Shown one piece after another: positions 1 to 8,604 of a DNA stretch of 64,000 nucleotides (position 1 is its first letter; each line of letters starts with the position of its first letter). Under the pieces are notes generated by a model. The model searched no databases, was not told the DNA's origin, and saw only the letters and a list, made by a program, of their open reading frames with translations. The translations under genes were made by a program, and so were the position numbers. This DNA comes from Amycolatopsis solani (lineage in GTDB: Bacteria; Actinomycetota; Actinomycetes; Mycobacteriales; Pseudonocardiaceae). The DNA is taken from positions 4,278,001-4,342,000 of the forward strand of contig NZ_JAWQJT010000001.1 of the NCBI RefSeq assembly GCF_033441515.1, given 5' to 3'.

Positions 1-839
1 CGGCGGCCGACGTCGTTGAGGGCGGTGCTCATCAGGCCCTGCATGCTGATGCCGAACGGGGCTCCCGGGCCGAACGGTGCCAGCATTTCGCCCAGCATCT
101 CGGTCGCGAGGGGCAGCAGTTCCTGCGTGCGGTGCAGGACGATCGGCCAGTTCGCGTCGTCGGCTGCGACGTGGCGGCGGCACGTGAACGTGCCCCACGC
201 GACGTGGCGGCGTTCGTCCGCCGCGATGCGGTCGATGATGCTGAGGAGGCCCGGGAGGATTGCGCGGGTTCGGCAGATTCCGGCCGCCGCCGTGTGGCAC
301 GTCAAGGCGAGGCAGCCTTCGAGGATGTGGTGGTGGGTCACCGCGGCGCGGATTTGCGCTGCGGGTGAATGGTCGTCGGTGAGGGCGTACAGCGACCAGG
401 ACAGTTCTTCCAGGAACGTGCGGCGGTGGACGTCGCCGCTCTCGGCGAACCATGGGAGGGCGTCGCTCATGCCGACCGCGTCGAGCCACGTTCGGAGGGC
501 CTGGGCGTGCTGGGCTTCCTCGAACACGAGCTGCGTCAGGTAGGTCGCGTCGTCGCGCCGGTTTTCGGTGGCCATCGCCGTCACGAACTGCTGGAGGTCC
601 TGGGGGGCCGATTCGCCGGCCGAGATCAGGTTTGCCACGAAGAGGCAGGTCAGGCGCCGCTCGCGGGGGGACAGCGTGGCGAAGTCGGCGGCGTCCCTGG
701 TGAGGTCGATGTCGTCGGGGTTCCAGAACGCCGCGTTGCCGTCGCGCAGGAGCCGGCGGGGGACCGGGTCCGGCCGGTGCCCGGTGCGGACGCCGCCGAA
801 CCCGCGGTGGCCGGGCCCGATATCGCGGGTGAGGGACAT
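1..839 (-). CDS. R2-like ligand-binding oxidase (R2lox-type ribonucleotide reductase small-subunit homologue), 3' end outside window
   Basis: The first 279 residues of a ferritin-fold diiron/Mn-Fe protein are visible; the stop codon lies beyond position 1. All expected metal ligands are present: E76, E108 with H111 (FEEAQH), E174 (LEG) and E209 with H212 (DERRH). The stretch around DERRHVAWGTFTCRRHVAAD is nearly that of mycobacterial R2lox (Rv0233, compared from memory), which has about 314 residues. R2lox proteins bind a long-chain fatty acid and use a Mn/Fe cofactor; they do not make the tyrosyl radical of true NrdB. Oddly, the two residues that form the Val-Tyr ether cross-link in characterised members are Pro79 and His169 here. 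The start at 839 is the first Met of the conserved frame. Family assignment is strong; activity is uncertain. Confidence 0.85.
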   Translation of the reverse strand, partial: MSLTRDIGPGHRGFGGVRTGHRPDPVPRRLLRDGNAAFWNPDDIDLTRDAADFATLSPRERRLTCLFVANLISAGESAPQDLQQFVTAMATENRRDDATYLTQLVFEEAQHAQALRTWLDAVGMSDALPWFAESGDVHRRTFLEELSWSLYALTDDHSPAAQIRAAVTHHHILEGCLALTCHTAAAGICRTRAILPGLLSIIDRIAADERRHVAWGTFTCRRHVAADDANWPIVLHRTQELLPLATEMLGEMLAPFGPGAPFGISMQGLMSTALNDVGR

Positions 840-921
840 GGCCGCTCCAGGTGTCCGGGTGATCGGGCCGTCAGGATTACCCGGCGGGCGCGCTGTGGGA
901 ATGGTCCGCGCGCGCCACGGC

Positions 922-937
922 TGGCCCGCGCGGGCCA
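922..937. terminator. 16-bp perfect palindrome, possible terminator of the histidine kinase gene
   Basis: TGGCCCGCGCGGGCCA is self-complementary and lies just past the kinase stop codon. No T-run follows, so termination is inferred from position only. Confidence 0.35.
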
Positions 938-951
938 ACTTCCGCACCCGC

Positions 952-2226
952 TCAGTCCACCGGGACCTCGACCTCGGCGACCAGCCCGCCGCCGGGACGG
1001 TTCCGGAAGCCGACGCGGCCGCCGAGTGCCTGCACGATCTGCTCGACGATCCAGAGGCCGAGGCCCGCCGTGCCGCGGTTCGACCCGGCCGCGGTGAACT
1101 TGCCGGTCAGCTTCGCGAGGTTGCCCGCGTCCACTCCAGACCCGCGGTCGAGCACGCGCAGCACGAGCCGGCCACCGGTGACTTCGGCCTCGACGTCGAC
1201 GGGCTTGCCTTCGCCGTGGCGGGCGGCGTTCTCGAGGAGGTTCGTGAGCACGCGGCGGAACCGCTGGGGGTCGGTGGTGACGGCCAGCTCGTCGTCGAAG
1301 CGCACCCGCAGCCGCGGCGGCCGGAGCCCGGCCGCGTCCGCGGAGGCCAGTACCAGGGCCCGCAGCTCCACCGGGCGGGACCGGCCGGTGCCGAAGGCCG
1401 GACGGCGGCTGGCCGCGACGTCGCCCAGGGCGTCGAGCATGTCGGAGAGGTGGTTCGCGTGTTCGGCGATCAGCCGGCTGCCGGCTTCGCGGTCGGCCGG
1501 GGCGAGCGTGCCGTCCGCGGCGAGCTCCCGGGCCAGCACGCGGAGTGAGAGCACGGGGGTGCGGAATTCGTGCAGCACGATCGCGAGGCCGTCCTGCTGG
1601 GACTGGTACGACTCGAGGAGCCGCCGCCGCAGGTCGCGTTCCTCCCCGGCCGCGGCGTGCTCGGCCATCGCCTCGACCCGGGCGGCGATCCCGGCCTCCC
1701 GCTCGCGCTCGACCAGCCGGGACAGGCTCGCGCCGAGCAGGCCGGTGAGCAGCAGGTAGCCCGTCCACCAGAGACCCTGCAGCCAGCGCTCCTGCCGCGA
1801 GGTGAACTCCGGGTCGACGAGCACCGCCACCGCGAGATAGGTGACGCCGAGCCCGACGGCGAGGGCCACGGTGGGGCCGAGGGGCAGGCGGATCGCCGCC
1901 GCGGTGACGACCAGCACCAGGATTGCCACCGCCGGGCTGGCCGCCGCGCCGGTCGTGGCGATCGTGAGCAGGGTGAACGTCGCGTCGAGCGCGGTGAGCA
2001 GCCAGGCCGCCGGCGAGGCGTACAGCTCCCAATGGGGGTTCGCCGCGACCACGATCGCGTAAACGGAGGCGACGGACAGAGTCACGACGACCAGGGGAAG
2101 GTGCCGGCGGGCGTCGTCGTCGGCGACCAGCAGCAGGACCACCGACAGCGCGACCGCGAGCCGCACGGCCACCATCACCCGGGCGACGGGCAGCGCGCCC
2201 CGCGCGGTTCGCCCGTCGGCCGGCAT
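952..2226 (-). CDS. Membrane sensor histidine kinase
   Basis: A 424-residue kinase with five or six hydrophobic segments in the first ~170 residues, a coiled linker (~170-210), an H-box with phospho-acceptor H219 (HEFRTP), an N-box (NLLENAARHG), a G1 box (DRGSGVD) and a G2 box (GTAGLGLWIVE). The reading frame stays open far upstream, but the start at 2226 is preceded by GAGGAGG at good spacing and begins just before the first membrane helix. It is divergent from the response regulator at 2281, 54 bp away, and the two probably form one two-component system. There is no recognisable sensory domain outside the membrane part. Its closeness to the mce operon makes envelope or lipid sensing plausible but untested. 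Confidence 0.88.
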   Translation of the reverse strand: MPADGRTARGALPVARVMVAVRLAVALSVVLLLVADDDARRHLPLVVVTLSVASVYAIVVAANPHWELYASPAAWLLTALDATFTLLTIATTGAAASPAVAILVLVVTAAAIRLPLGPTVALAVGLGVTYLAVAVLVDPEFTSRQERWLQGLWWTGYLLLTGLLGASLSRLVEREREAGIAARVEAMAEHAAAGEERDLRRRLLESYQSQQDGLAIVLHEFRTPVLSLRVLARELAADGTLAPADREAGSRLIAEHANHLSDMLDALGDVAASRRPAFGTGRSRPVELRALVLASADAAGLRPPRLRVRFDDELAVTTDPQRFRRVLTNLLENAARHGEGKPVDVEAEVTGGRLVLRVLDRGSGVDAGNLAKLTGKFTAAGSNRGTAGLGLWIVEQIVQALGGRVGFRNRPGGGLVAEVEVPVD

Positions 2227-2280
2227 GCCGGTCCTCCTCGTGACTCGCTGTGATCGGAACGTTCCTGCAATACTAGGCCC

Positions 2281-2952
2281 GTGGATGATCAGCGCCTGGT
2301 GGTCGTGATCGTGGACGATCACGACCTGTTCGCCAGGGGGCTGGCGCTGCTGCTGACGACCAACGCCGGCGACCGGTTCGAGGTGGGTGGGACCACCACG
2401 CACGTGGAGGAGGCGCCCGCGCTGGTCGAGTCCTGTGCGGCCGACCTCGCGCTCGTCGATCTGGCCATGCCGCCCCTCGGCGGCGCGGCCGCGATCCGCC
2501 AGATCAAGCGGCGCCACCCGGCCACCCGCGTGCTCGCGCTGTCCGGATCGGACGATCTGGAACTCGCCGAACAGGCGCTGCGCGCCGGAGCGGACGGCTA
2601 CCTCGCCAAGTCGGCCGACCCGGAGGTCCTCGTCGCGCCGTTGCTGGCTGTCGCCGCCGGGTTCCGGGTCCTCGAAGGCGAACTGCTCGACGTGCTGCTG
2701 ACCACGACCCGCAAGCCGCCGGAGACCCTGCTGGACACGCTCGACTCCCAGGACCTGCGGCTGTGGGCGCTGCTCGCCCGCGGCCTGGAAACGCAGGACA
2801 TCGCCACCCGGATGCTGGTCTCCGAGCGCACGGCCAAGCGCATGGTCGCCTCGTTGCTGAACCGCATCGGCGCGGCCAACCGGGTCGAAGCCGCCGGCCT
2901 CGCCGGCGCCTACGGCCTGCTCGACCACGACCCGGCGGACCGTCCACAGTAG
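2281..2952 (+). CDS. NarL/LuxR-type response regulator
   Basis: A 223-residue protein with an N-terminal receiver domain (acidic pair D12/D13, phospho-acceptor D60 in ALVDLAMPP, S88, K110 in LAKS) and a C-terminal LuxR-type helix-turn-helix (about 155-215, including SERTAKRMVASLLNRIGAANR). The GTG start at 2281 lies within the short divergent promoter region shared with the kinase, and no strong ribosome binding site is visible. It is the likely partner of the kinase at 952-2226. Its targets are unknown; the mce operon begins 160 bp downstream on the same strand. Confidence 0.88.
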   Translation: MDDQRLVVVIVDDHDLFARGLALLLTTNAGDRFEVGGTTTHVEEAPALVESCAADLALVDLAMPPLGGAAAIRQIKRRHPATRVLALSGSDDLELAEQALRAGADGYLAKSADPEVLVAPLLAVAAGFRVLEGELLDVLLTTTRKPPETLLDTLDSQDLRLWALLARGLETQDIATRMLVSERTAKRMVASLLNRIGAANRVEAAGLAGAYGLLDHDPADRPQ

Positions 2953-3009
2953 AGGTCTTCGCTCCGGGAGCACCCACCCCAACGGGGTATCCGGTTGCCG
3001 CCAGGTGGT

Positions 3010-3038
3010 GATGCGCGCCCGGTTCCGCGCGCCGCATC
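3010..3038 (+). terminator. GC-rich imperfect hairpin after the response regulator
   Basis: GATGCGCGC and GCGCGCCGCATC can pair with one bulge around a ccggttcc loop. It lies between the regulator stop and the mce operon, so it may separate the two transcripts. No T-tract is present. Confidence 0.35.
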
Positions 3039-3112
3039 ATTACCGACCATCGCAGTCCCGCGACGCGGCCTGACCGGAAGCACGGTCACGCCCGGAGAAG
3101 GAGTTGGGTGGA

Positions 3113-3538
3113 ATGGTGAGCCGATCACGAGTCGGGCCGGTCGCCCGGTCCGGCACCCGGGTGACGATGTCACGGGGAATCGACACCAAGGCGTGCGGCC
3201 GGGGTATCTGGCGTGGCTTCGTGATCCTGGTGATCGGTGCGCTGCTGCAGCCGATCGCCGCGGCCGTCGCTCCGGCCGTCGGGGCGAGTTTCCTGCTGAT
3301 CACCGCCGTGGTGGCGTTCACCTTCGCCGGTTTTCGCACGGGTGACGCGGACCGCCCGATCCTCCAGGGTGCCGTGACCGCGGCCGGCAGCTACGTTTTC
3401 GTGCTGCCCCTGACTTTCGTCGCTTCCGGGGCGGTCGAGCCGCAGCAGGTACTGGCCACCGCGGCGGTCGCCGTCGCCGTCGGTGGATTGGCGGGCTTCG
3501 CCGGGCGCACTCGCGGGAAGCGAGGCGAAAAGGCGTGA
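3113..3538 (+). CDS. Small multi-spanning membrane protein heading the mce operon
   Basis: 141 residues with a basic N-terminus and about four hydrophobic segments (VILVIGALLQPIAAAVAP, ASFLLITAVVAFTFAGF, a third around YVFVLPLTFVASGAV, and AVAVAVGGLAGFAG). The chosen ATG follows GGAGAAGGAG by about 10 bp; a TTG at 3104 in the same frame is less convincing. The stop codon overlaps the GTG start of the first YrbE gene (GTGA), so the two are translationally coupled and it is probably an accessory part of the transporter. I do not recognise the family. Confidence 0.7.
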   Translation: MVSRSRVGPVARSGTRVTMSRGIDTKACGRGIWRGFVILVIGALLQPIAAAVAPAVGASFLLITAVVAFTFAGFRTGDADRPILQGAVTAAGSYVFVLPLTFVASGAVEPQQVLATAAVAVAVGGLAGFAGRTRGKRGEKA

Positions 3539-4347
3539 CCACAACGAAACCCGCACGCCAGTGGAGCACCGGTGTGCAGCGGCCGCTGGTCGAAGCCGGC
3601 GAAATCGTCCACCTGCTCGGCCGGGTCCTCTGGCTCGCGGTCCGCCACCCCTTCGGGTACTGGGGCGAAGTCCGCGACCTGATGTTCGAGACGCTGCGCC
3701 GGTGCTGGCTGCCGGTCATCATCTCCACGACCGCGCTCGGTTTCGCCGGCCCGGGCATGCAGGGCGGCAGCCTCTACAGCGTGCTCGGCATTCCCGACCG
3801 CCTCGGGTCCTTCCTGCTGATGGCCAGCGTCCGCGAGTTCGCGCCGTGGATCGACGCGATGATCGTCGCCGGGGTGATGGGCACGGCCATCGCCGCCGAC
3901 CTCGGCGCGCGGCGGATCCGCGAGGAGATCGACGCCATGCAGGTCCTCGGCGTCGATCCCGTCCGGACCCTCGTGCTGCCGCGGATCATCGCGGTCACCC
4001 TGATGACCGGCCTGCTCGAGGTGTTCGCGCTCGTGTGCGGCGTGATCGGCGGGTACATCGCGGCGGTGCCGATCTTCGGGGCCACCGGCGCGGCCTTCAT
4101 CGGCAACTTCTGGTCCAACGCGACGACCACGGACATGTGGGGCAGCATCGTGAAGACCCTCGCGTTCGGACTGATCCTGTCGGTCGTCTGCTGCTACAAG
4201 GGATTGAACGCCCAGGGTGGCCCGATCGGCGTCGGCCGCGCGGTCAACCAGGCGGTAGTCATCTCGTTCGCCTCGATCTGGATCTTCAACTACGTCTACA
4301 CGTCCGCGCTCCTCGGACTGAACCCCGACATGCAGGTCTTCAAGTGA
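3535..4347 (+). CDS. yrbEA: YrbE-family permease A of the Mce transporter (MlaE fold)
   Basis: A 270-residue integral membrane protein with the MlaE/YrbE signature: an amphipathic N-terminus, the conserved segment IDAMIVAGVMGTAIAADLGA followed by RRIREEIDAMQVLGVDP, and the closing GLNAQGGPIGVGRAVNQ motif. It forms half of the permease dimer that sits below the Mce needle and is driven by the MlaF/MceG ATPase. The GTG start overlaps the preceding stop. The second permease follows 11 bp after its stop. Length and motifs are normal for actinobacterial YrbE proteins. Confidence 0.93.
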   Translation: MTTTKPARQWSTGVQRPLVEAGEIVHLLGRVLWLAVRHPFGYWGEVRDLMFETLRRCWLPVIISTTALGFAGPGMQGGSLYSVLGIPDRLGSFLLMASVREFAPWIDAMIVAGVMGTAIAADLGARRIREEIDAMQVLGVDPVRTLVLPRIIAVTLMTGLLEVFALVCGVIGGYIAAVPIFGATGAAFIGNFWSNATTTDMWGSIVKTLAFGLILSVVCCYKGLNAQGGPIGVGRAVNQAVVISFASIWIFNYVYTSALLGLNPDMQVFK

Positions 4348-4358
4348 GGGATGCGGAA

Positions 4359-5198
4359 ATGACCACACCGACGGGCCGCACGAAACAACCCGACGTCGTC
4401 ATCACGTTCGGCAGCATGGCGGGGAAACTGCGCGACGGCGTCGCGGCCGGCGGCGACATCATGAAGTTCGCCGGCCGCACGGTGCGCAGCCTGCCGGACC
4501 TGCGCCACCACGTCACGGAAGTGTTCGCCCAGGCGGGAATCCTGATCCTGTCGAGCGGCATCATCGTCTGGCTGATGCAGTTCGTCGTCGGCACGATGTG
4601 CGCGACCGAAGCCAGCTACACCCTCAAGCAGGTCGGCGCGCCGATCTATTCCGCGGTGTTCAACGACGTCTGCGGCCTGCGCGAGATGTCGGTGTACATG
4701 TGGGCTTACATCTTCGCGGCGAAGGTCGGGTGCGGGCTGGTCGCGGAAATCGGTTCGATGCGCATCGCCGAGGAGATCGACGCGCTGGAAGTGCTGGGCA
4801 TCAAGTCGCGCAGCTACCTCGTCGGCACCCGGATCGCCGCCGCCTGGCTTTGCATGCCTTTCCTGTACATCGTCGGGCTCGGCCTGATGTTCATCTCGAT
4901 GCACCTGGTCACGGTCTACCAGCTGGGCACCGTTTCCAGTGGTGGCTATTCCTTCGTCTTCTGGCTGTTCCAGAACCCCTACGACCTGATGGCCGCGATT
5001 TCGAAGATGATCGCCATGGGCACGATCATCATCTTCGTCGGGTGTTACTACGGCTACAACGCTTCGGGCGGTCCGGTCGGGGTGGGGAGAAACACGGCGA
5101 AATCGATGATGCTCAACATGGTGCTCATCCACGTCGTCGGGTTGCTCGGCACGTGGTTCTTCTGGGGCTCCTACCCGAACATGCCGATCGGCAACTGA
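4359..5198 (+). CDS. yrbEB: YrbE-family permease B of the Mce transporter
   Basis: 279 residues, MlaE/YrbE fold. It carries the counterpart motifs AAKVGCGLVAEIGSMRIAEE with IDALEVLGIKS, and GYNASGGPVGVGRNTAKSM near the C-terminus. The first ~60 residues are a polar extension before the first amphipathic helix (LRHHVTEVFAQAG). The start at 4359 is chosen over an ATG at 4351, which runs into a stop after three codons. It pairs with YrbEA to form the permease and is followed by the ATPase gene with a 13-bp gap containing AAGGAGAA. Confidence 0.93.
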   Translation: MTTPTGRTKQPDVVITFGSMAGKLRDGVAAGGDIMKFAGRTVRSLPDLRHHVTEVFAQAGILILSSGIIVWLMQFVVGTMCATEASYTLKQVGAPIYSAVFNDVCGLREMSVYMWAYIFAAKVGCGLVAEIGSMRIAEEIDALEVLGIKSRSYLVGTRIAAAWLCMPFLYIVGLGLMFISMHLVTVYQLGTVSSGGYSFVFWLFQNPYDLMAAISKMIAMGTIIIFVGCYYGYNASGGPVGVGRNTAKSMMLNMVLIHVVGLLGTWFFWGSYPNMPIGN

Positions 5199-5211
5199 AC
5201 AAGGAGAACTC

Positions 5212-6015
5212 ATGGTCACCGGGATGAACGGGACGGCCGCCGCGATCGGCTCACCGGAGCGGGTGCACACGATGGAGGTGCGCAACGTCCACAAGTCCTT
5301 CGGCAGCTTCGACGTGCTGAAGGGGCTCAACCTGGAATTCGCCGACAACGCGATCACCACCATTCTCGGCCCGTCCGGGACCGGCAAGAGCGTGCTCATC
5401 AAGCACCTCGTCGGCCTGCTCGAGCCGGACCAGGGCGAGGTGATGATCTTCGGGCGCGACATCTGGAAGATCGGCGAACGGGAGCGCTACGAACTGCGCA
5501 AGCGGTTCGGCGTCCTGTTCCAGGACGGCGCGCTGTTCGGGTCGATGAACATCTTCGACAACACCGCGTTCCCGCTGCGCAAGCACACCGACAAGAGCGA
5601 GGACGAAATCGAGGCGATCGTCAACCAGCGGCTCAAGGAGGTCGGCCTGGAGCGGTCGTCCTACAAGTACCCCAACGAGGTCTCCGGCGGCATGCGCAAG
5701 CGCGCCGGCTTCGCGCGGGCGCTGGTGATGAACCCCGACATCGTCCTGTTCGACGAGCCCGACTCGGGCCTCGACCCGGTCCGCACCAGCTTGCTCAACG
5801 ACCTGATCCTCGACATGCACCAGGAGTACCGCGGGACCTACCTGCTGGTGACCCACGACATCCGCACCGCACGCAAGGTCAGCGACTACGTCGGGGTCAT
5901 CTGGAAGGGCCAGGTCGTCCACTACGGACCGACCGAGGAGGCGTTCAACTCGCCGGACCCCTTCGTCCGCCAGTTCCTCTCCGGCGACTCCGCCGGCCCG
6001 CTGGGAATGGACTGA
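5212..6015 (+). CDS. mceG: ABC ATPase of the Mce transporter (MlaF/Mkl/MceG type)
   Basis: 267 residues with all ABC motifs: Walker A GPSGTGKS (53-60), Q-loop Q104, signature VSGGMRKR (157-164), Walker B IVLFDEP ending in D181-E182, D-loop GLDP and H-loop H215. The MRKR sequence after the signature is typical of MlaF-class importers. It energises lipid movement through the YrbE/Mce complex on the cytoplasmic face. In Mycobacterium tuberculosis the single MceG gene lies away from the mce operons (known biology); here it is inside the operon. The start at 5212 has AAGGAGAA 5 bp upstream. Confidence 0.92.
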   Translation: MVTGMNGTAAAIGSPERVHTMEVRNVHKSFGSFDVLKGLNLEFADNAITTILGPSGTGKSVLIKHLVGLLEPDQGEVMIFGRDIWKIGERERYELRKRFGVLFQDGALFGSMNIFDNTAFPLRKHTDKSEDEIEAIVNQRLKEVGLERSSYKYPNEVSGGMRKRAGFARALVMNPDIVLFDEPDSGLDPVRTSLLNDLILDMHQEYRGTYLLVTHDIRTARKVSDYVGVIWKGQVVHYGPTEEAFNSPDPFVRQFLSGDSAGPLGMD

Positions 6016-6019
6016 GACC

Positions 6020-7249
6020 ATGCGCAGAATTTTTTTGGTGGTCCTGGGGTTGGCCGCGGTGGCCGCCGCCGCGCTGCTGATCGCCCCGGGCGACGACGAC
6101 TACCCGGCGAACGTCGTGCTGCCGTCGGCGACCGGCTTGATCGCCGGCAGCAAGGTCCTCGTGAACGGTTTCGACGCCGGGCAGGTCGACGACGTGTCCA
6201 TCAAGGACGGACGCGCGCAGGTCACCATGAGCCTGAGCAAGGACTTCGCGCCGCTGCACTCCGGCGCGTCCGCGGGCATCGTGTGGAAGGCCGTGCTCGG
6301 TGAGCGGCAGCTCGACGTCCGGGACGGCCCGAAGACGAACCCGGTCATCCCGCCGGGCGGCACCCTGGACGGCAAGGTGTCCGACCCGGTCGAGATGGAC
6401 AAGGTGCTGGCCGCGCTCGATCCCACCACCCGCGCTCACCTCAGCTCCCTGGTGCGGGGCCTCGACGACACCGTCGCGGGCAACGAGACCGACCTGCGGC
6501 AGACCCTGCGGAAGGCGGGCCCGACGGTGGAAGCGCTCGGTGGGGTGCTGCGCGCCGTCGGCTCGGACGGGCCGGCGATCAAGGAGCTGGCCGGGCAGCT
6601 GAACGGCATGGTCACCACGCTGGTGAACCGCGACCAGCAGGTGCGGGCCATCGTGTCCGGGCTGGCCGGCGCGACCGAAGCGGCCGCCCAGCAGCGCGAG
6701 CAGCTGCGTGCGGCGCTGCGGAAACTGCCCGGCACCCTCGGGACCGCGGACCGGACGCTGGCCGACGTGCCCGGCACGGTCGACAAAGCGGTACCGCTGC
6801 TGGAGGATCTGCGCCCGGCGACCGACCGCCTGCCCGCCGTGGCCCGCACCCTGCGCCCGGTGCTCGCCGACCTCCGCCCGACCGTGGCGCAGCTGCGGCC
6901 CACCCTGGCTTCGCTCGGCACGCTGCTGCAGTTCACCCCGGGGCTGCTCGACAGCGCTCACGGTGCCCTGCCCGGCACGAACTCGGCGGTGTCGTCGCTG
7001 ACGCCCGCGCTGAGCTTCTTGCGGCCCTACACGCCCGAAGTGGTCGGGTGGCTGTCGAACTGGGGCTCCTCGGCCGCCAACTACGACAGCAACGGTCACT
7101 ACATGCGCGTCAACATCCCCGCCGGGCTCACGAGTTTCGACAACAACCCCGGCGTCATGCCGCCCGGGATGACCAGCGATCCCTTCCCGGCACCCGGTGC
7201 GATCGCCGGGCAGCCGTGGACCGACGCGTTCGGGAGTGGTGTCCGATGA
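6020..7249 (+). CDS. mceA: Mce family protein, first of six (MceA position)
   Basis: 409 residues: a single N-terminal hydrophobic anchor (FLVVLGLAAVAAAALLIAP), then the Mce/MlaD domain (about 30-110, SATGLIAGSKVLVNGFDAGQVDDV) and a long helical region rich in Leu-Arg-Pro heptads, as expected for the needle-forming helices. The C-terminus is Pro-rich. No cleavable signal or lipobox is visible. It starts 4 bp after the ATPase stop and overlaps the next gene by ATGA. Mce proteins assemble as a heterohexamer that tunnels hydrophobic substrate across the periplasm or cell wall space. Confidence 0.9.
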   Translation: MRRIFLVVLGLAAVAAAALLIAPGDDDYPANVVLPSATGLIAGSKVLVNGFDAGQVDDVSIKDGRAQVTMSLSKDFAPLHSGASAGIVWKAVLGERQLDVRDGPKTNPVIPPGGTLDGKVSDPVEMDKVLAALDPTTRAHLSSLVRGLDDTVAGNETDLRQTLRKAGPTVEALGGVLRAVGSDGPAIKELAGQLNGMVTTLVNRDQQVRAIVSGLAGATEAAAQQREQLRAALRKLPGTLGTADRTLADVPGTVDKAVPLLEDLRPATDRLPAVARTLRPVLADLRPTVAQLRPTLASLGTLLQFTPGLLDSAHGALPGTNSAVSSLTPALSFLRPYTPEVVGWLSNWGSSAANYDSNGHYMRVNIPAGLTSFDNNPGVMPPGMTSDPFPAPGAIAGQPWTDAFGSGVR

Positions 7250-8604
7250 GCCGGTCGAAGATCCGGGTCGTGCTGGTCACGACCGCCGTCGCGGCCGTGG
7301 TCGCCGGCGCCGCGGTGACCAACACCGATTCCGGCGCGCAGCCGGAAAAACTGACCGTCGCGGCGGAGTTCGCCGACGCGAGCCCGCTGGTCGTCGGCAA
7401 CGACGTGAAGGTCAAGGGCGTCACCGTCGGCGAAGTGGCCGACATGAGCGTCCGCGACGCCAAGGCGATCGTCACCCTCAAGCTCGACGGCTCGGCGCTG
7501 CCGCTGCACAAGGACGCCCGCGCCACGGTGAAGCCGGTCAGCCTGCTGGGCGAGCGCTTCGTCGACCTCGACCGCGGCACCGCGTCCGCGCCGCTGCTGA
7601 AGGACGGCGACGTGCTGCCGATCCAGCAGACCGGCCAGGCGACCGACCTCGACCAGGTGCTCAACACCATCGACGACCCGACCGGCCAGTCGCTCGCCGC
7701 GCTGGTCACGATGCTGGGCCAGGGCATGCAGGGCAACGGCGCCCACGCGCAGGCCTCGATCAAGGCGCTCGCGTCGTCCATGCAGGACACCGACGGGCTG
7801 GTGAAGCTGCTCGGGCAGCAGAACCAGCTGCTCACCGACCTCGTCGACCACGTGCAGCCGGTGGCGGGCGCGCTGGCCGCCGACAACGGCAAGACCCTGG
7901 ACGGCCTGGTCGACTCCGCACGCCAGGTGCTCGGTGTCACGGCCAAGAACCAGGAGGGCCTCGACGCCTCGCTCGCCGAACTGCCGGGAACCCTGGCCGC
8001 GGCGCGCGACACCCTCGCCGAGCTCACCGGCACGGCCAAGGCCACCACGCCCGTGCTCGAGGGGATGCGGCCGGCGACCGACAACCTTTCCGCCGTCAGC
8101 GACGAACTGCGGAAGTTCAGCGAGTCGGCGGACCCGGCTTTGACGAGCGCCAAGCCCGTCCTCGAGCGCGCCGAGAAGCTGATGGACGCGGCCCGCCCGG
8201 TCGTCGAGGAGCTCCGGAAGGCGGGCCCGGGCCTGCGTGGCACCGTGGCCGGAGCGAATCCGCTCACCGCGCAGCTGACCGGCAACCTCGAAAACGTCCT
8301 GAACTTCTTCCGGTTCTGGGCGATGTCGACCAACGGCTGGGACGGGCTTTCGCACTACTTCCGCGGCCAGGCGATCATCCACCCCGAGGAGATCACCGGG
8401 CTCCTGCCGTCGCTGACCGGGACGCCTCCGCCGCCCACGATTCCCGGCGCGGGCAAGTCGTCGCCGATTCCCGGGCTCCCCGGCGCGCTCGGCTCGTCGG
8501 GCCTGCTCGACACGAAGTCCCTCGTCGCGCCGGACGGCGGCGTGACCGGGCTCAACGAGCGCCAGGAGAGCGGCGTTCTCCAGTTCCTGCTCGGAGGTTC
8601 CTGA
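7246..8604 (+). CDS. mceB: Mce family protein, second (MceB position)
   Basis: 452 residues. It has an N-terminal anchor (VVLVTTAVAAVVAGAAV), an Mce domain at about 35-120 (EFADASPLVVGNDVKVKGV) and long coiled segments. The C-terminal ~80 residues are Pro/Gly-rich (TPPPPTIPGAGKSSPIPGLP), a tail found on some Mce subunits. The ATG lies in the ATGA overlap with the preceding stop, so translation is coupled. There is no Cys near the anchor, hence it is not a lipoprotein. Confidence 0.9.
   Translation: MSRSKIRVVLVTTAVAAVVAGAAVTNTDSGAQPEKLTVAAEFADASPLVVGNDVKVKGVTVGEVADMSVRDAKAIVTLKLDGSALPLHKDARATVKPVSLLGERFVDLDRGTASAPLLKDGDVLPIQQTGQATDLDQVLNTIDDPTGQSLAALVTMLGQGMQGNGAHAQASIKALASSMQDTDGLVKLLGQQNQLLTDLVDHVQPVAGALAADNGKTLDGLVDSARQVLGVTAKNQEGLDASLAELPGTLAAARDTLAELTGTAKATTPVLEGMRPATDNLSAVSDELRKFSESADPALTSAKPVLERAEKLMDAARPVVEELRKAGPGLRGTVAGANPLTAQLTGNLENVLNFFRFWAMSTNGWDGLSHYFRGQAIIHPEEITGLLPSLTGTPPPPTIPGAGKSSPIPGLPGALGSSGLLDTKSLVAPDGGVTGLNERQESGVLQFLLGGS

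Noticed and set aside
2227..2982. Upstream extension of the histidine kinase frame
   Set aside because: It runs antisense through the response regulator gene and lacks a ribosome binding site; the GAGGAGG before 2226 gives a better start.
3391..4368. Long open frames antisense to the YrbE genes and similar ones across the window
   Set aside because: They are shadows of high-GC coding sequence: Arg/His/Asp-rich with no domain pattern, while the sense frames match known families.
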